DNA of 64,000 bases from Frigidibacter albus. Lineage in GTDB: Bacteria > Pseudomonadota > Alphaproteobacteria > Rhodobacterales > Rhodobacteraceae. The notes under the pieces are model-generated. The model worked only from the letters and a program-made list of their open reading frames with translations. It did no database searches and was not told the origin of the DNA. The stretch's first letter is position 1. Each line of letters begins with the position of its first letter. The stretch is from contig NZ_JAAAUC010000010.1 in assembly GCF_009908165.1 (NCBI RefSeq), positions 119,412 through 183,411 of the forward strand, written 5' to 3'. This document shows positions 30,225 to 40,009 of this stretch, piece by piece. The position numbers and the translations under genes are program-made.

Positions 30225-30355
30225 CGCTCTCTCCGCCCCAAAGCCGTTCATTCGTTATGCAGTAGCAGAAAAACTCCTGCCCGGGAAATGCTTGACCTTG
30301 CAGCCCGAGGGCTGGATGCTGCCGCCCGAGCGTTTTCAAACCGCAAGGCATCATT

Positions 30356-31855
30356 ATGGAACAGTGGAAATCATTGGGCTGCAGCACGCTGCTGGCAGGC
30401 CTGCTGTGCAGCACCGCGGCGCAGGCCGATGTGACGGCGGCCGAAGTCTGGCAGAGCTGGCAGGACTATTACAGCGACATGGGTTATACGGTGACGGCCG
30501 GGTCCGAGGAAGCCTCGGGCGGGACGTTGACCCTGCGCGACGTGACCGGGACCAGCACCACGCCGGAAGCCAGCGGCAGCGTGACCATTGGCGAAGTGGT
30601 GATGGTCGAGCAGGGCGGCGCGGTCGAGATCACCATGTCGCCCGAAGTGCCGTTCGACATGACCACGGTGGCCGAGGACGAGACGGTCGAGATGTCGATG
30701 CTGTTCACCCAGCCCGACATGGTGATGACCGTTTCGGGCACGCCGGACGAGATGACCTACGACTTCACCGCGCCCTCGCTGGGCATGTCGATCACCGAGA
30801 TGGTGGTGAACGGCACGCCGGTCGAGATGACGATGGAGATGGCGGCAAGCGACGTCACCGGCACCTCGGTGATGGGGACCTCGGGGGATACCACGGTCAC
30901 CCAGCAGCTTTCGGCGCCGGAGATGACCTTCACCGTTTCGGCGGCGGACCCCGAGACGGGCGGCACCTTCACGATGGATGGCAGCCTGACCGAGCTGACC
31001 GGCACCGGCACGATGGTGATGCCCGAGGGCATCGACATGGCCGACATGGCGGCGGCGCTGACCGCCGGGATGCGGGTCGATGGCAGCTTCAGCTATGGCG
31101 CTGGCAGCTACACGATGGATGTGGTGGATGCGACCGACACGATGAACATCGAGGCCGCGGGCGAAGGTGGCAGCTTCGATGTGGCGATGAACGCCGAGGC
31201 CCTGCGCTATGGCGCGTCGGGGACCGGGGCGACGATGGCGCTGACCGGCTCGCAGATCCCGTTCCCGGTGGATATCTCCTTGGCGGAATCGGCCTTCAGC
31301 CTGCTGATGCCGGTGTCGCAATCCGAGGAGCCCGCGCCCTTCGCGTTCGAGACGCGGCTGGTGGACCTTGCGGTGAATGACGAGGTCTGGGCGATGCTGG
31401 ACCCGATGGCGCAGCTGCCGCGCGATCCGGCGACGCTGATCCTCGATATCAGCGGCGCGGCCCGGATGCTGGTCGACATCTTCGACCCGGCGCAGACCGC
31501 GGACCCCGAGGCGGTGCCGGGCGAGCTGCACGCGCTGGACCTCGAGGAGCTGAAACTGACCTTCGGCGGCGCGGACCTGACCGGCGACGGCGCCTTCACC
31601 TTCGACAATACCGACATGGTCAGCTATGATGGCTTCCCCAAGCCGCTGGGGTCCGTCAGCCTGAAGCTGCTGGGCGGCAATGGCCTGCTGGACAAGCTGA
31701 TCGCCATGGGCATCGTGCCCGAAGAGCAGGCGATGGGCGTGCGGATGATGGCGGGCCTCTTCGCCAATGCCGGACCGGGGCCGGACGAGCTCAACTCCAC
31801 CATCGAGGTCCGCGAGGATGGCGGGCTGTATGCGAACGGTCAGCGGCTGAAGTAA
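30356..31855 (+). CDS. Periplasmic acidic protein, DUF2125-like
   Basis: A 499-residue exported protein with a signal peptide (CSTLLAGLLCSTAAQA) and a mature start DVTAAEVWQSWQDYY, as I recall for Rhodobacterales proteins assigned to DUF2125. The composition is unusual: after Lys5 there is no lysine until about residue 399, and Met, Thr, Glu and Gly dominate. The pattern of alternating residues suggests long beta sheets. The C-terminal part (GGADLTGDGAFTFDN, then GNGLLDKLIAMGIVPEEQA) is more conventional. The shadow frame on the minus strand is long but lacks any recognisable motif. A hairpin follows the stop. The function is unknown. Confidence 0.85.
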   Translation: MEQWKSLGCSTLLAGLLCSTAAQADVTAAEVWQSWQDYYSDMGYTVTAGSEEASGGTLTLRDVTGTSTTPEASGSVTIGEVVMVEQGGAVEITMSPEVPFDMTTVAEDETVEMSMLFTQPDMVMTVSGTPDEMTYDFTAPSLGMSITEMVVNGTPVEMTMEMAASDVTGTSVMGTSGDTTVTQQLSAPEMTFTVSAADPETGGTFTMDGSLTELTGTGTMVMPEGIDMADMAAALTAGMRVDGSFSYGAGSYTMDVVDATDTMNIEAAGEGGSFDVAMNAEALRYGASGTGATMALTGSQIPFPVDISLAESAFSLLMPVSQSEEPAPFAFETRLVDLAVNDEVWAMLDPMAQLPRDPATLILDISGAARMLVDIFDPAQTADPEAVPGELHALDLEELKLTFGGADLTGDGAFTFDNTDMVSYDGFPKPLGSVSLKLLGGNGLLDKLIAMGIVPEEQAMGVRMMAGLFANAGPGPDELNSTIEVREDGGLYANGQRLK

Positions 31856-31877
31856 GTTGCTGTGAGGGATGATGGGG

Positions 31878-31905
31878 AGGGGCGTCCGGGAGGGCGCCCC
31901 TTGGT
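31878..31905 (+). terminator. Terminator-like hairpin after the DUF2125-like gene
   Basis: AGGGGCG (31878-31884) pairs with CGCCCCT (31895-31901) around a 10-base loop, followed by TGGTGTTTG. It marks the end of the high-GC block before the low-GC island. Confidence 0.55.
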
Positions 31906-32163
31906 GTTTGGGGGGATGCAATCATCCAACAGGTCCGATCTTAATGGCGAGCACAAGTACAACTCTAGAACATGCTACCTCTTCGGAAGACGTGCCAGGG
32001 AGCACCGACCCCTTAGTTTCTTAACACAGGTCTAATGCGTCGCCCGGCGAGGAATACAGGACGTTGACGCCTCCCTCGACCTATGAGACTTACGGCATAG
32101 CCATCGCAAAATTCATAGTACACAAGCCTTGGTTCGCGCGTGACGTGTTTGGGAGTAGATAGC
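31902..32163. other. Gene-free left part of the low-GC island
   Basis: Together with the hairpin this makes a 308-base interval without a convincing gene (31856-32163). GC drops sharply from about base 31920. I see no tRNA, no attachment-site duplication, and no transposase fragment. A TTGACG at about 32063 could be a -35 element, but no good -10 follows. The GGGAG at 32150-32154 is the ribosome binding site for the DUF3800 gene. Confidence 0.5.
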
Positions 32164-32862
32164 ATGGAGTTCGAAGTCTACTGTGACGAGGCGTTCCCAG
32201 ACCTTTTTACATCGAACACCCCCAAGGCCCGCCACTTAATGATCGGCAGCCTTTGGTTACCTGCTACGCTGCGAGACGAATTGAAGTCTAAGATCAAAGA
32301 GTTGCGAGCGAAGCACGACGCATGGGGTGAGATCAAGTGGAGCAAAGTCTCGCCGTCGAAGCTGGGTTTCTTCCTTGACTTGGTCGATCTATTCTTTGCA
32401 CACGGCGAAAACCTTCGATTTCGTTGCATCATGGTCGAACGCGAGCATGTTGATTTCGGACGCCATAACGGCGACCAGGAACTCGGCTTCTACAAATTTT
32501 ACTATCAAGTATTGCATCAGTGGATCCAAGACTTCAACGAGTACCGCATCTTCTGTGATTTGAAATCAAACCGGGATCCGGAACGCTTCCAGACGCTGCG
32601 TAGGGTCCTGAGCAATGCCAATCTTTCAGCCAAAGTACATTGCGTACAGGCTTTGCCCTCCCGTGAGGTCGTTCTAATTCAGCTTTGTGACCTCCTACTC
32701 GGCGCGATCAGTGCGAGGGTTAACAGCACCTTACGCGAAGGGTCAGCCAAGGAACGGCTGGTTCTTGAAGTCGAAGAGCGCCTCGGGAGGGGCATCGCTC
32801 CCACCTATCGGAACACCAAGAAGGTGAACATCTTCAAGATCAACTTACAGGGGGGATGGTAA
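32164..32862 (+). CDS. DUF3800 domain-containing protein
   Basis: A 232-residue protein of the DUF3800 family, considered RNase H-fold-like. The expected acidic residues are visible: YCDEAFPD at residues 5-12, FCDLKSNRDPERF in the middle and LIQLCDLLLGAISARVN near the C-terminus. A metal-dependent nuclease activity is therefore plausible, but none has been shown to my knowledge. DUF3800 genes occur mostly in accessory regions, prophages and defence islands. GC is about 50% by hand count over 180 bases, against mid-60s around it. The ATG follows GGGAGTAGATAGC. The stop overlaps the next ATG (TAATG). Confidence 0.85.
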   Translation: MEFEVYCDEAFPDLFTSNTPKARHLMIGSLWLPATLRDELKSKIKELRAKHDAWGEIKWSKVSPSKLGFFLDLVDLFFAHGENLRFRCIMVEREHVDFGRHNGDQELGFYKFYYQVLHQWIQDFNEYRIFCDLKSNRDPERFQTLRRVLSNANLSAKVHCVQALPSREVVLIQLCDLLLGAISARVNSTLREGSAKERLVLEVEERLGRGIAPTYRNTKKVNIFKINLQGGW

Positions 32863-33326
32863 TGCCCCTTCCGGCACTGAGAGTGCTCGCAAACGAAATA
32901 GCGTATCGCCAGCATTTCATCGACCAATACGTGCAGGCTAAAGTCGTTACGCGAGACGGCATTCGTGTTCATTTTGCCGAGCACAATTTCGACCACGCCT
33001 TTTTCGAATCCACCATGCGCGATGGGTCAAAAGACACGTTTTCAACGATCCGGGCACAAAGGATTGATTGGATCAGCGCAACTCTTCTGGAGCCAAGTGC
33101 GGATTGGTACCAAGGGTATGTGAAGCAAAGGAAAGCCTATGACCCTGCGCGCTCCGTGACCGTTGCCTACGGGGACTTCGTCGTCGTCTTGGGATTCGGA
33201 GTCCGAAAGGACAAATCCATGAAGGCGAATTTCATCACATGCTACGAGGCGGATAACAGCATCGGCAAAATTCGCACATCGCCCGCGTGGACGCTGGCGG
33301 GATGTAGAATTGCGCTAGGGGTGTAG
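32862..33326 (+). CDS. Hypothetical protein, possible BECR-fold (barnase/EndoU/RelE-like) nuclease
   Basis: A 154-residue protein coupled to the DUF3800 gene through a TAATG overlap, with GGGGGG as ribosome binding site. An in-frame ATG at 32856 is possible. I do not recognise a named family with certainty. The layout HFAEHNFDHAFF, then RAQRIDWISATLLEPSADWY, YDPARSVTVAYGDFVVVLGF and a C-terminal TCYEADNSIGKIRTSPAW resembles phage PBECR-type domains. Those combine an N-terminal His with C-terminal Ser/Thr and Arg/Lys in a small alpha/beta RNase fold. That reading is inference. No signal peptide or membrane segment is present. Confidence 0.6.
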   Translation: MPLPALRVLANEIAYRQHFIDQYVQAKVVTRDGIRVHFAEHNFDHAFFESTMRDGSKDTFSTIRAQRIDWISATLLEPSADWYQGYVKQRKAYDPARSVTVAYGDFVVVLGFGVRKDKSMKANFITCYEADNSIGKIRTSPAWTLAGCRIALGV

Positions 33327-33327
33327 G

Positions 33328-33426
33328 GTGGTCGCTGATTTGCTACGCTGGTTCAGCGACCGAAACCTCGATTGGTTCGAAGCCGTTGGGCAGCGAACTC
33401 ACGTCACCTTAGATGGTCATGATTGA
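33328..33426 (+). CDS. Possible 32-aa mini-ORF at the end of the DUF3800 module
   Basis: A GTG-started frame of 32 codons begins one base after the stop of the preceding gene and ends in TGA at 33424-33426. The peptide is aromatic and charged (LLRWFSDRNLDWFEAV). The GTAGGGTG context gives only a weak ribosome binding site. The one-base junction suggests coupling, and a tiny regulator or antidote would fit. It could equally be the decayed remains of a third gene or chance. Confidence 0.3.
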   Translation: MVADLLRWFSDRNLDWFEAVGQRTHVTLDGHD

Positions 33427-33459
33427 TGATCAGTCAACATCTTTCAGGGGTTTGCAAAT

Positions 33460-33475
33460 AAAAGTGAACACTTTT
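33460..33475. terminator. AT-rich inverted repeat at the right edge of the low-GC island
   Basis: AAAAGTG (33460-33466), AA, CACTTTT (33469-33475) is a perfect 7-bp inverted repeat. On the minus strand it runs into TTTTATTTG and may terminate the GH13 gene, whose stop is 34 bases away. On the plus strand it may end the island transcript. GC returns to chromosomal level right after it. A 2-base loop is tight, so a protein-binding palindrome is an alternative. Confidence 0.45.
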
Positions 33476-33508
33476 GTGGCGGGGGATGGGCTCGTAGAGG
33501 GTGCCCCC

Positions 33509-35095
33509 CTACCCCACAAACCCCCACCCGTTCGCCCCGACAACCCCCGCCGTCTCCATCCCCTGCGCCGGGCCGACCGTCACGCCTCCAACCCCCTTCG
33601 GCAGTTTCACCGCCTTCGCGGACAGGTTGAACACACAGGTCACCGCCCCCTCCCCCTCGCCCCTCACAAACCCCAGCAGCGGGGCGGGCAGGTCCATGAA
33701 GCGGGTCGCGCCGTGCAGCAAAGCCGGGGTGGCTTTGCGGAAGGCGATGAGGGCGCGGTAGGTTTCCAGCACCGATCCCTCCACCCCGTCCTGGGTATCG
33801 ACGGCGCGGGCGCGTTGCGGGGGTTTGACCGGCAGCCAGGGCTCGGCGGTGGAGAAGCCGGCGGCGTGCTCGTCCCGCTCCCACACCATCGGGGTGCGGC
33901 AGCCGTCGCGGCCCTTGTTGTCGGGCCAGAAGCGCATGCCGACGGGGTCGGTCAGCTCTTCCCACAGGATGTCGGTCTCGGTCTGGCCCAGCTCCTCGCC
34001 CTGATAGAGGCAGATGGCGCCTTCGAAGGACAGCAGCAGCGCGGCGGCCTGGCGGGCGAGGGCGTCGTTGCCTGCGTCGTGCCTGGCCCAGCGGGTGGCG
34101 TGGCGGTTCACGTCATGGTTGGAAAAGCTCCAGCAGGGCCAGCCATCGGGGGCGCCCTTGAAGAAACCCTCGATCACGGCGCGGAAATGGGCGGGGGTGA
34201 AGTCGGGCCCCAGCAGCTCGAACGAATAGGCCATGTGCAGGCGGTCGGTGCCTTCGGTGTATTCGCCCATGATCTCGACCGCGCGGAGGGAATCGCCGAC
34301 CTCGCCCACCAGCATCCGGGCGGAATACTCATCGGTCAGGGCGCGCATCCTTTGCAGGAAGGCGATGTTTTCGGGCCGGGTCTTGGAATAGAGGTGGTTC
34401 TGCATGTCATAGGGATTGACCGGCGGCAGGGCGCCCTTGGCGGCAGGGAGGGCCGGGTTGTCGCGCAAGCGGTCGTCATGGAAGTAGTAGTTGACGGTAT
34501 CGAGGCGGAAGCCGTCCACCCCCCGGTCCAGCCAGAAGCGCATGGTGTCCAGCAGCGCGGTCTGCACGGCGGGGGAATGCAGGTTCAGGTCAGGCTGGCT
34601 GGTCAGGAAGTTGTGCAGGTAGTATTGCCGCCGCCCGGCATCCCAGGCCCAGGCCGGGCCGCCGAAGACCGAAGGCCAGTTGTTGGGCGGGCTGCCATCG
34701 GGCTTGGGGTCGGCCCAGACATACCAGTCCGCCTTGGGGCCCTTGCGCGCCTTGCGGCTTTCCACGAACCAGGGGTGGCGGTCCGAGGAGTGCGAGATCA
34801 CCTGGTCGATGATGACCTTGAGGCCAAGGTCATGGGCGCGGGCGATGAGGGCGTCGAAATCCTCCAGCGTGCCGAACAGCGGCTCGATCCCGGTATAGTC
34901 GGACACGTCATAGCCCATATCCTCCATCGGCGAGGGGAAGATCGGCGAGAGCCAGATCGCATCGGCGCCAAGGCGGGCGACATGATCGAGCCTGCGGGTG
35001 ATGCCGGGAAGGTCGCCGATACCGTCGCCATTCTCATCCTGAAAGGACCGGGGATAGATCTGGTAGATCACCGCGCCGCGCCACCATTCGTTCAT
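33509..35095 (-). CDS. GH13 alpha-glucosidase / oligo-1,6-glucosidase family
   Basis: A 528-residue alpha-amylase-superfamily hydrolase starting NEWWRGAVIYQIYPRSFQDE. The four GH13 regions are present: region I IDQVISHSSDRHPWF, region II DGFRLDTVNYYF with the nucleophile Asp, region III LVGEVGDS with the acid Glu, and region IV FSNHDVNRHATRW. It probably splits alpha-1,4 or alpha-1,6 glucosidic bonds in short oligosaccharides, which would recycle glucose from glycogen breakdown. It is cytoplasmic, with no signal peptide. The ATG at 35095 has GGAGG five bases upstream. It is divergent from the glg operon across 260 bases that must hold both promoters. Confidence 0.9.
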   Translation of the reverse strand: MNEWWRGAVIYQIYPRSFQDENGDGIGDLPGITRRLDHVARLGADAIWLSPIFPSPMEDMGYDVSDYTGIEPLFGTLEDFDALIARAHDLGLKVIIDQVISHSSDRHPWFVESRKARKGPKADWYVWADPKPDGSPPNNWPSVFGGPAWAWDAGRRQYYLHNFLTSQPDLNLHSPAVQTALLDTMRFWLDRGVDGFRLDTVNYYFHDDRLRDNPALPAAKGALPPVNPYDMQNHLYSKTRPENIAFLQRMRALTDEYSARMLVGEVGDSLRAVEIMGEYTEGTDRLHMAYSFELLGPDFTPAHFRAVIEGFFKGAPDGWPCWSFSNHDVNRHATRWARHDAGNDALARQAAALLLSFEGAICLYQGEELGQTETDILWEELTDPVGMRFWPDNKGRDGCRTPMVWERDEHAAGFSTAEPWLPVKPPQRARAVDTQDGVEGSVLETYRALIAFRKATPALLHGATRFMDLPAPLLGFVRGEGEGAVTCVFNLSAKAVKLPKGVGGVTVGPAQGMETAGVVGANGWGFVG

Positions 35096-35355
35096 CGGAG
35101 CCTCCATTCCTGCGTTGCCCCATGGGTAACGCGCGGGGCCGTCGCCGCAACCGCCCGGGCGCGAAAAAGGCGCCAAAACTTTGCGGCCCGTGGCCACGAT
35201 GCCGTGTTTTCGCGCGTTCGGGCCGCAGGGCTGGCGGTTTCGCGCGCGAATGCTGGCGGCAGCGCCACGGATCACGGGAATTCGCAGGCGGGGTTCTGGC
35301 GCCGGGCGCGGCGCTGTGGGACGTGTGGGCCAGGACAACAGGACAGGCGCGCCCC

Positions 35356-37773
35356 ATGACCGATTTGCTGACCACCGTTCCGACCCTGTCCGGGGTCAGC
35401 GTCACGATGCTGCGGGACACCATCCTCGGGCATCTGCGCACCAGCCTTGGCAAGGATCCGGGCCATGCCTCGGTCTATGACTGGCGGATGGCGGTCAGCC
35501 ACACGCTGCGCGACCTGATCATGGAGCCGTGGTTCGCCGCCACCCGCCGCACCTATGGCGAGGACAGGAAGCGCGTCTATTACCTGTCGATGGAATTCCT
35601 GATCGGCCGGATGCTGGAAGATGCCGCGATCAACCTTGGCCTGCACGGGATGATCGAGGAGGCGCTGGCCGGCGTCGGGCCGGAGTTCCGCACGCTGATC
35701 GAGGATGAGCCGGATGCGGCGCTGGGCAATGGCGGGCTGGGGCGGCTGGCGGCCTGCTTCCTCGATTCGATGTCGACGCTGGGCTGCCCCGGCTATGGCT
35801 ATGGCATCCGCTACGAGCATGGGATCTTCCGCCAGCGCTTCGAGGGCGGGCGGCAGGTGGAAACCCCCGAAGACTGGCTGATCCGCCGCGATCCCTGGGT
35901 GTTCGAGCGGCCCGAGGCGGTGGCGACGGTGGGCTTCCGCGGCCATGTGGAAACGCGGGGCGCCCGCGCGGTCTGGCATCCGGGCGAGACGGTGATTGCC
36001 GAGGCGCATGACATGCCGGTGGTGGGCTGGCAGGGCCGCTGGGCCAATACTCTGCGGCTCTGGGCGGCGCGGCCGACGACGCTGTTCGACCTGGCGCGCT
36101 TCAATGCCGGCGACCATACTGCGGCGTCGGAGCCGGAGGCGCTGGCCCGCACGCTGAGCCGGGTGCTCTATCCCAACGATGGCACGCAGGCCGGCAAGGA
36201 GCTGCGGCTGAAGCAGGAATATTTCCTGACCGCCGCCTCTATCGCCGATATCCTGCGCCGCTTCCGCGGCCAGCACAGCGACCTGCGCAAGCTGCCGGCG
36301 CATGTGGCGATCCAGATGAACGACACCCACCCCGCCATTGCCGGGCCCGAGCTGATCCGGGTGATGGTGGATGAAGAGCAGATCCCGTTCGACGAGGCCT
36401 GCGAGGTTGCGGTGCAGGTGCTTGGCTACACCAACCATACCCTGCTGCCCGAGGCGCTGGAGCGATGGTCCACCTGGACGATGGGCTCGGTGCTGCCGCG
36501 GCATATGCAGATCATCGAGCGCATCGACGACTGGCACCGCCGGATGAACCCCAAGCGGCCCGCCAGCGTGTCGATCCTGGCGCATGACGAGGTGCAGATG
36601 GGCACGCTGGCCTTTGTCACCGCGCACCGGGTGAACGGGGTGTCGGCGCTGCATACCGACCTGATGCGCAAGACGGTGTTCCACGATCTGAACGCACTGC
36701 ACCCGGACCGGATCGTGAACCAGACCAACGGCATCACCCCGCGGCGCTGGCTGGCGCTGGCCAACCCGCCGCTGGCGAAGCTGGTGACCGATGTGGTGGG
36801 CGATGGCTGGCAGGCCGATCTGGACAAGCTGAAGGGGCTGGAGCCGCATGTGACCGATGCCGGCTTCCTGGGCCAGTTCGCGGCGGCCAAACGCGAGAAC
36901 AAGGCGCGGCTGGCAGACTGGATCGCAGCGACCGGCGGCGCCAAGGTCAACCCCGATGCGCTGTTCGATGTGCAGGTGAAGCGCATCCACGAATACAAGC
37001 GGCAGCTGCTGAACATCCTCGAAGCCATCGCGCTGTGGCACCAGATCCGCGAGGATCCCTCCAGCGCCATCGTGCCGCGGGTGAAGATCTTCGGCGGCAA
37101 GTCGGCCCCGGGCTATGCCACCGCCAAGCTGATCATCCGGCTGATCAACGATGTGGCGACCAAGGTGAATGCCGATCCCGTCACGCGCGATTGGCTGCAG
37201 ATCGTCTATCCGGCCAACTACAACGTCAGCATGGCGGAACGGCTGGTGCCGGCGGCGGACCTGTCGGAACAGATCTCGACCGCGGGGACCGAGGCTTCGG
37301 GCACCGGCAACATGAAGTTCAGCCTGAATGGGGCGCTGACCATCGGCACGCTGGATGGCGCCAATGTGGAAATCCGCGAGCATGTGGGGGCCGAGAACTT
37401 CTTCCTGTTCGGGCTGACGGCAGGCGAGGTGGTCGCCCGGCGCGCGCGGCTGGGGCATGAAAAGGCCGCCATCGGCGAAAGCCAGCGGCTGCGCGATGTG
37501 CTGATGATGCTGGCCGAGGGCGTGTTCAGCCCCGGCGAAGAGGGCCGCTATCATGCGCTGACCGACATGCTGTGGCACCATGACCATTACCTGGTGACCG
37601 CCGATTTCGAGGCCTATTATCAGGCGCAGCGCGCGGTGGACCGGGCCTATACCGACCCGGCCGACTGGCACCGCATGGCTGCGCTGAATACCGCCCGGAT
37701 GGGTTTCTTCTCTTCCGATCGGACGATTAAGGGCTACATGTCAGATATCTGGTCCGTTCCGCCCGCGATCTGA
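35356..37773 (+). CDS. glgP: Glycogen phosphorylase
   Basis: An 805-residue GT35 phosphorylase releasing glucose-1-phosphate from glycogen chains. Landmarks are [13 protein letters not shown] near the N-terminus, [32 protein letters not shown], and the PLP-lysine segment [16 protein letters not shown] followed by DGANVEI. The start at [13 protein letters not shown] (35356) was preferred to a longer open frame with no family similarity. It opens the glg operon; glgB follows after 40 bases. Confidence 0.96.
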   Translation: MTDLLTTVPTLSGVSVTMLRDTILGHLRTSLGKDPGHASVYDWRMAVSHTLRDLIMEPWFAATRRTYGEDRKRVYYLSMEFLIGRMLEDAAINLGLHGMIEEALAGVGPEFRTLIEDEPDAALGNGGLGRLAACFLDSMSTLGCPGYGYGIRYEHGIFRQRFEGGRQVETPEDWLIRRDPWVFERPEAVATVGFRGHVETRGARAVWHPGETVIAEAHDMPVVGWQGRWANTLRLWAARPTTLFDLARFNAGDHTAASEPEALARTLSRVLYPNDGTQAGKELRLKQEYFLTAASIADILRRFRGQHSDLRKLPAHVAIQMNDTHPAIAGPELIRVMVDEEQIPFDEACEVAVQVLGYTNHTLLPEALERWSTWTMGSVLPRHMQIIERIDDWHRRMNPKRPASVSILAHDEVQMGTLAFVTAHRVNGVSALHTDLMRKTVFHDLNALHPDRIVNQTNGITPRRWLALANPPLAKLVTDVVGDGWQADLDKLKGLEPHVTDAGFLGQFAAAKRENKARLADWIAATGGAKVNPDALFDVQVKRIHEYKRQLLNILEAIALWHQIREDPSSAIVPRVKIFGGKSAPGYATAKLIIRLINDVATKVNADPVTRDWLQIVYPANYNVSMAERLVPAADLSEQISTAGTEASGTGNMKFSLNGALTIGTLDGANVEIREHVGAENFFLFGLTAGEVVARRARLGHEKAAIGESQRLRDVLMMLAEGVFSPGEEGRYHALTDMLWHHDHYLVTADFEAYYQAQRAVDRAYTDPADWHRMAALNTARMGFFSSDRTIKGYMSDIWSVPPAI

Positions 37774-37813
37774 CGGGCGGCGCGGACCCCGGTTTTGCGG
37801 AAGGGTGCTGCGC

Positions 37814-39985
37814 ATGGAACTGATCGGGCGGGCAGAGGCCGAGGCGATTGCCGCGGGCCGGCATGGTGAGCCGTTCAAGGCGCTGGGGATCCATCCCTGG
37901 GGCAAGGGACAGGTGCTGCGTGCCTTCGTGCCGGGCGCCGAACGGGTCACCGCGCTGACGCCCGCGGGCGAAGTGGCACTGCCGCCGGTTCCGGGCGTGC
38001 CGGGCCTGTTCGCCGGGCAGCTGGCCGGGCGCGTGGCTTACCGTCTGCGCGCCGAGGGGCATGGTGCGGCCTGGGAGATGGACGACCCCTACCGCTTTGG
38101 CCCGGTTCTGGGCGAGATGGACGAACATCTCATGGCCGAGGGCCGCCACATGCGGCTGTGGCAGCGGCTTGGCGCGCATGAGATGGTGCATGAGGGCGTG
38201 GAGGGCACGCATTTCGCCGTCTGGGCGCCGAATGCGCAGCGGGTGTCGGTGGTCGGCGACTTCAACTTCTGGGACGCCCGCCGCGCGGTGATGCGCAAGC
38301 GCGGCGCGACGGGGGTGTGGGAGATTTTCCTGCCCGGGATAGGCGAGGGCACAGTCTACAAATATGACCTGCTGGGGCCGGATGGCGCGCCGGTGCCGCA
38401 AAAGGCAGACCCGGTCGGCTTTGGGTCGGAGCATCCGCCCGCCACCGGATCGGTCGTGCGCCGCCTGCGCCCGCCCTCCGATCCGCCGCTGCCGCTGAGC
38501 CGCGCCGCAGCCAACAGCATCGACGCGCCGATTTCCATCTACGAGGTGCATCTGGGATCCTGGCGCCGCAAGGTCGAGGAGGACAACCGCCGCCTGTCCT
38601 ATACCGAGCTGGCGGTGGAGCTGGTGGACTATGCCAGGGACATGGGCTTTACCCATATCGAGCTGCTGCCGATCAGCGAGTTTCCCTTCGATGGCTCCTG
38701 GGGCTATCAGCCCGTCGGCATGTTCGCCCCCACCATCCGCCACGGCACGCCGGCCGAGTTCCGGGCGCTGGTGGATGCGGCGCATGATGCCGGGCTGGGG
38801 CTGATCCTCGACTGGGTGCCCGGGCACTTCCCGTCCGACGCGCATGGTCTTGGCCAGTTCGACGGCACCCCGATCTATGAACATGCCGACCCGAAGGAGG
38901 GCTTCCACCGCGACTGGAACACCCTGATCTATAATTACGGCCGGCGCGAGGTGAAGAACTACCTGATCGCCAATGCCGTCTACTGGCTGGCCGAATATGG
39001 CGCCGACGGGCTGCGCGTCGATGCCGTCGCCTCGATGCTCTACCGGGACTATTCGCGGCCGCAGGGCGAGTGGGTGCCCAACGTGCATGGCGGGCGCGAG
39101 AACCTCGAGGCCATCGAGTTCCTGCGCGAGATGAACATTGCCACCTATGGCCGCGTGCCCGGCGTGATGACCGTGGCCGAGGAAAGCACCAGCTTTCCGG
39201 GCGTGTCGCGGCCGGTGCATGAAGGCGGGCTTGGCTTCGGCTTCAAGTGGAACATGGGCTGGATGAACGACACGCTGGATTACATGCAGCGCGATCCGCT
39301 GTTCCGCAAATGGCACCACAACCAGATGACATTCGGCATGTCCTATGCGTGGTCGGAAAACTTCATCCTGCCGATCAGCCATGACGAGGTGGTGCATGGC
39401 AAGGGCTCGATGCTGGGCAAGATGCCGGGCACGGCGTGGGAGAAGTTCGCCAACCTGCGCGCCTATTACGCCTATATGTGGGCGCATCCGGGCAAGAAGC
39501 TGCTGTTCATGGGCCAGGAGTTTGCGCAGGGGCGCGAGTGGAACCATGACATCAGCCTCGATTGGCACCTGCTGGACGATCCGGCCCATGCCGGGGTGCA
39601 GCGGCTGGTGCGCGATCTGAACCGCGTCTACCGCGAGCTGCCGGCGCTGCATGTGAACGATGCCCGGCCGCAAGGGTTCGGGTGGCTGGATGCCGACAAT
39701 GCGGAACAGTCGATCTTTGCGTTCAGTCGCCACGGCGCGGCGGGCGATGAGCCGGTGGTGGTGGTCGCCAATTTCACGCCGATGGAACGAACCGGCTTCC
39801 GGGTGGGTTTTCCCCAGGACGGCATCTGGTCAGAGGTGCTGAACACCGATGCCGGCGTCTATGGCGGCGGAGATCGGGGCAATCTGGGCGGGATCACGAC
39901 CGAGGGGGTGGCGTGGCACGGTCAGGGGCAATCCGCGCTCTTGACGCTGCCGCCGCTGTCGGTCGTCATGTTTCGCAGGGGATGA
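37814..39985 (+). CDS. glgB: 1,4-alpha-glucan branching enzyme
   Basis: A 723-residue GH13 branching enzyme with an N-terminal carbohydrate-binding region and then the CBM48 domain ([21 protein letters not shown] near residue 135). The catalytic barrel shows [42 protein letters not shown] (nucleophile Asp), [11 protein letters not shown] (acid Glu) and [15 protein letters not shown]. It creates alpha-1,6 branches by moving 1,4-linked segments. The ATG at 37814 has GGAAGGG upstream; an in-frame GTG three codons earlier is less likely. Second gene of the glg operon. Confidence 0.97.
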   Translation: MELIGRAEAEAIAAGRHGEPFKALGIHPWGKGQVLRAFVPGAERVTALTPAGEVALPPVPGVPGLFAGQLAGRVAYRLRAEGHGAAWEMDDPYRFGPVLGEMDEHLMAEGRHMRLWQRLGAHEMVHEGVEGTHFAVWAPNAQRVSVVGDFNFWDARRAVMRKRGATGVWEIFLPGIGEGTVYKYDLLGPDGAPVPQKADPVGFGSEHPPATGSVVRRLRPPSDPPLPLSRAAANSIDAPISIYEVHLGSWRRKVEEDNRRLSYTELAVELVDYARDMGFTHIELLPISEFPFDGSWGYQPVGMFAPTIRHGTPAEFRALVDAAHDAGLGLILDWVPGHFPSDAHGLGQFDGTPIYEHADPKEGFHRDWNTLIYNYGRREVKNYLIANAVYWLAEYGADGLRVDAVASMLYRDYSRPQGEWVPNVHGGRENLEAIEFLREMNIATYGRVPGVMTVAEESTSFPGVSRPVHEGGLGFGFKWNMGWMNDTLDYMQRDPLFRKWHHNQMTFGMSYAWSENFILPISHDEVVHGKGSMLGKMPGTAWEKFANLRAYYAYMWAHPGKKLLFMGQEFAQGREWNHDISLDWHLLDDPAHAGVQRLVRDLNRVYRELPALHVNDARPQGFGWLDADNAEQSIFAFSRHGAAGDEPVVVVANFTPMERTGFRVGFPQDGIWSEVLNTDAGVYGGGDRGNLGGITTEGVAWHGQGQSALLTLPPLSVVMFRRG

Positions 39986-40009
39986 GACGCATACTTGGAG
40001 GAGGACCGG

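Noticed and set aside
30371..31921. Long open frame (516 codons) on the minus strand over the DUF2125-like gene
   Set aside because: It is His/Arg-rich low-complexity without any motif or signal peptide, while the plus strand gives a signal peptide and a recognisable family. Long antisense frames are common at this GC.
31902..33510. Attachment-site duplications or a tRNA flanking the low-GC island
   Set aside because: I compared both edges by eye and found no shared direct repeat of useful length and no tRNA 3' end, so the mechanism of insertion stays open.
35272..37671. A 799-codon frame antisense to glgP
   Set aside because: Shadow frame of a strongly conserved gene; composition is His/Gln/Arg-rich and no motif is present.
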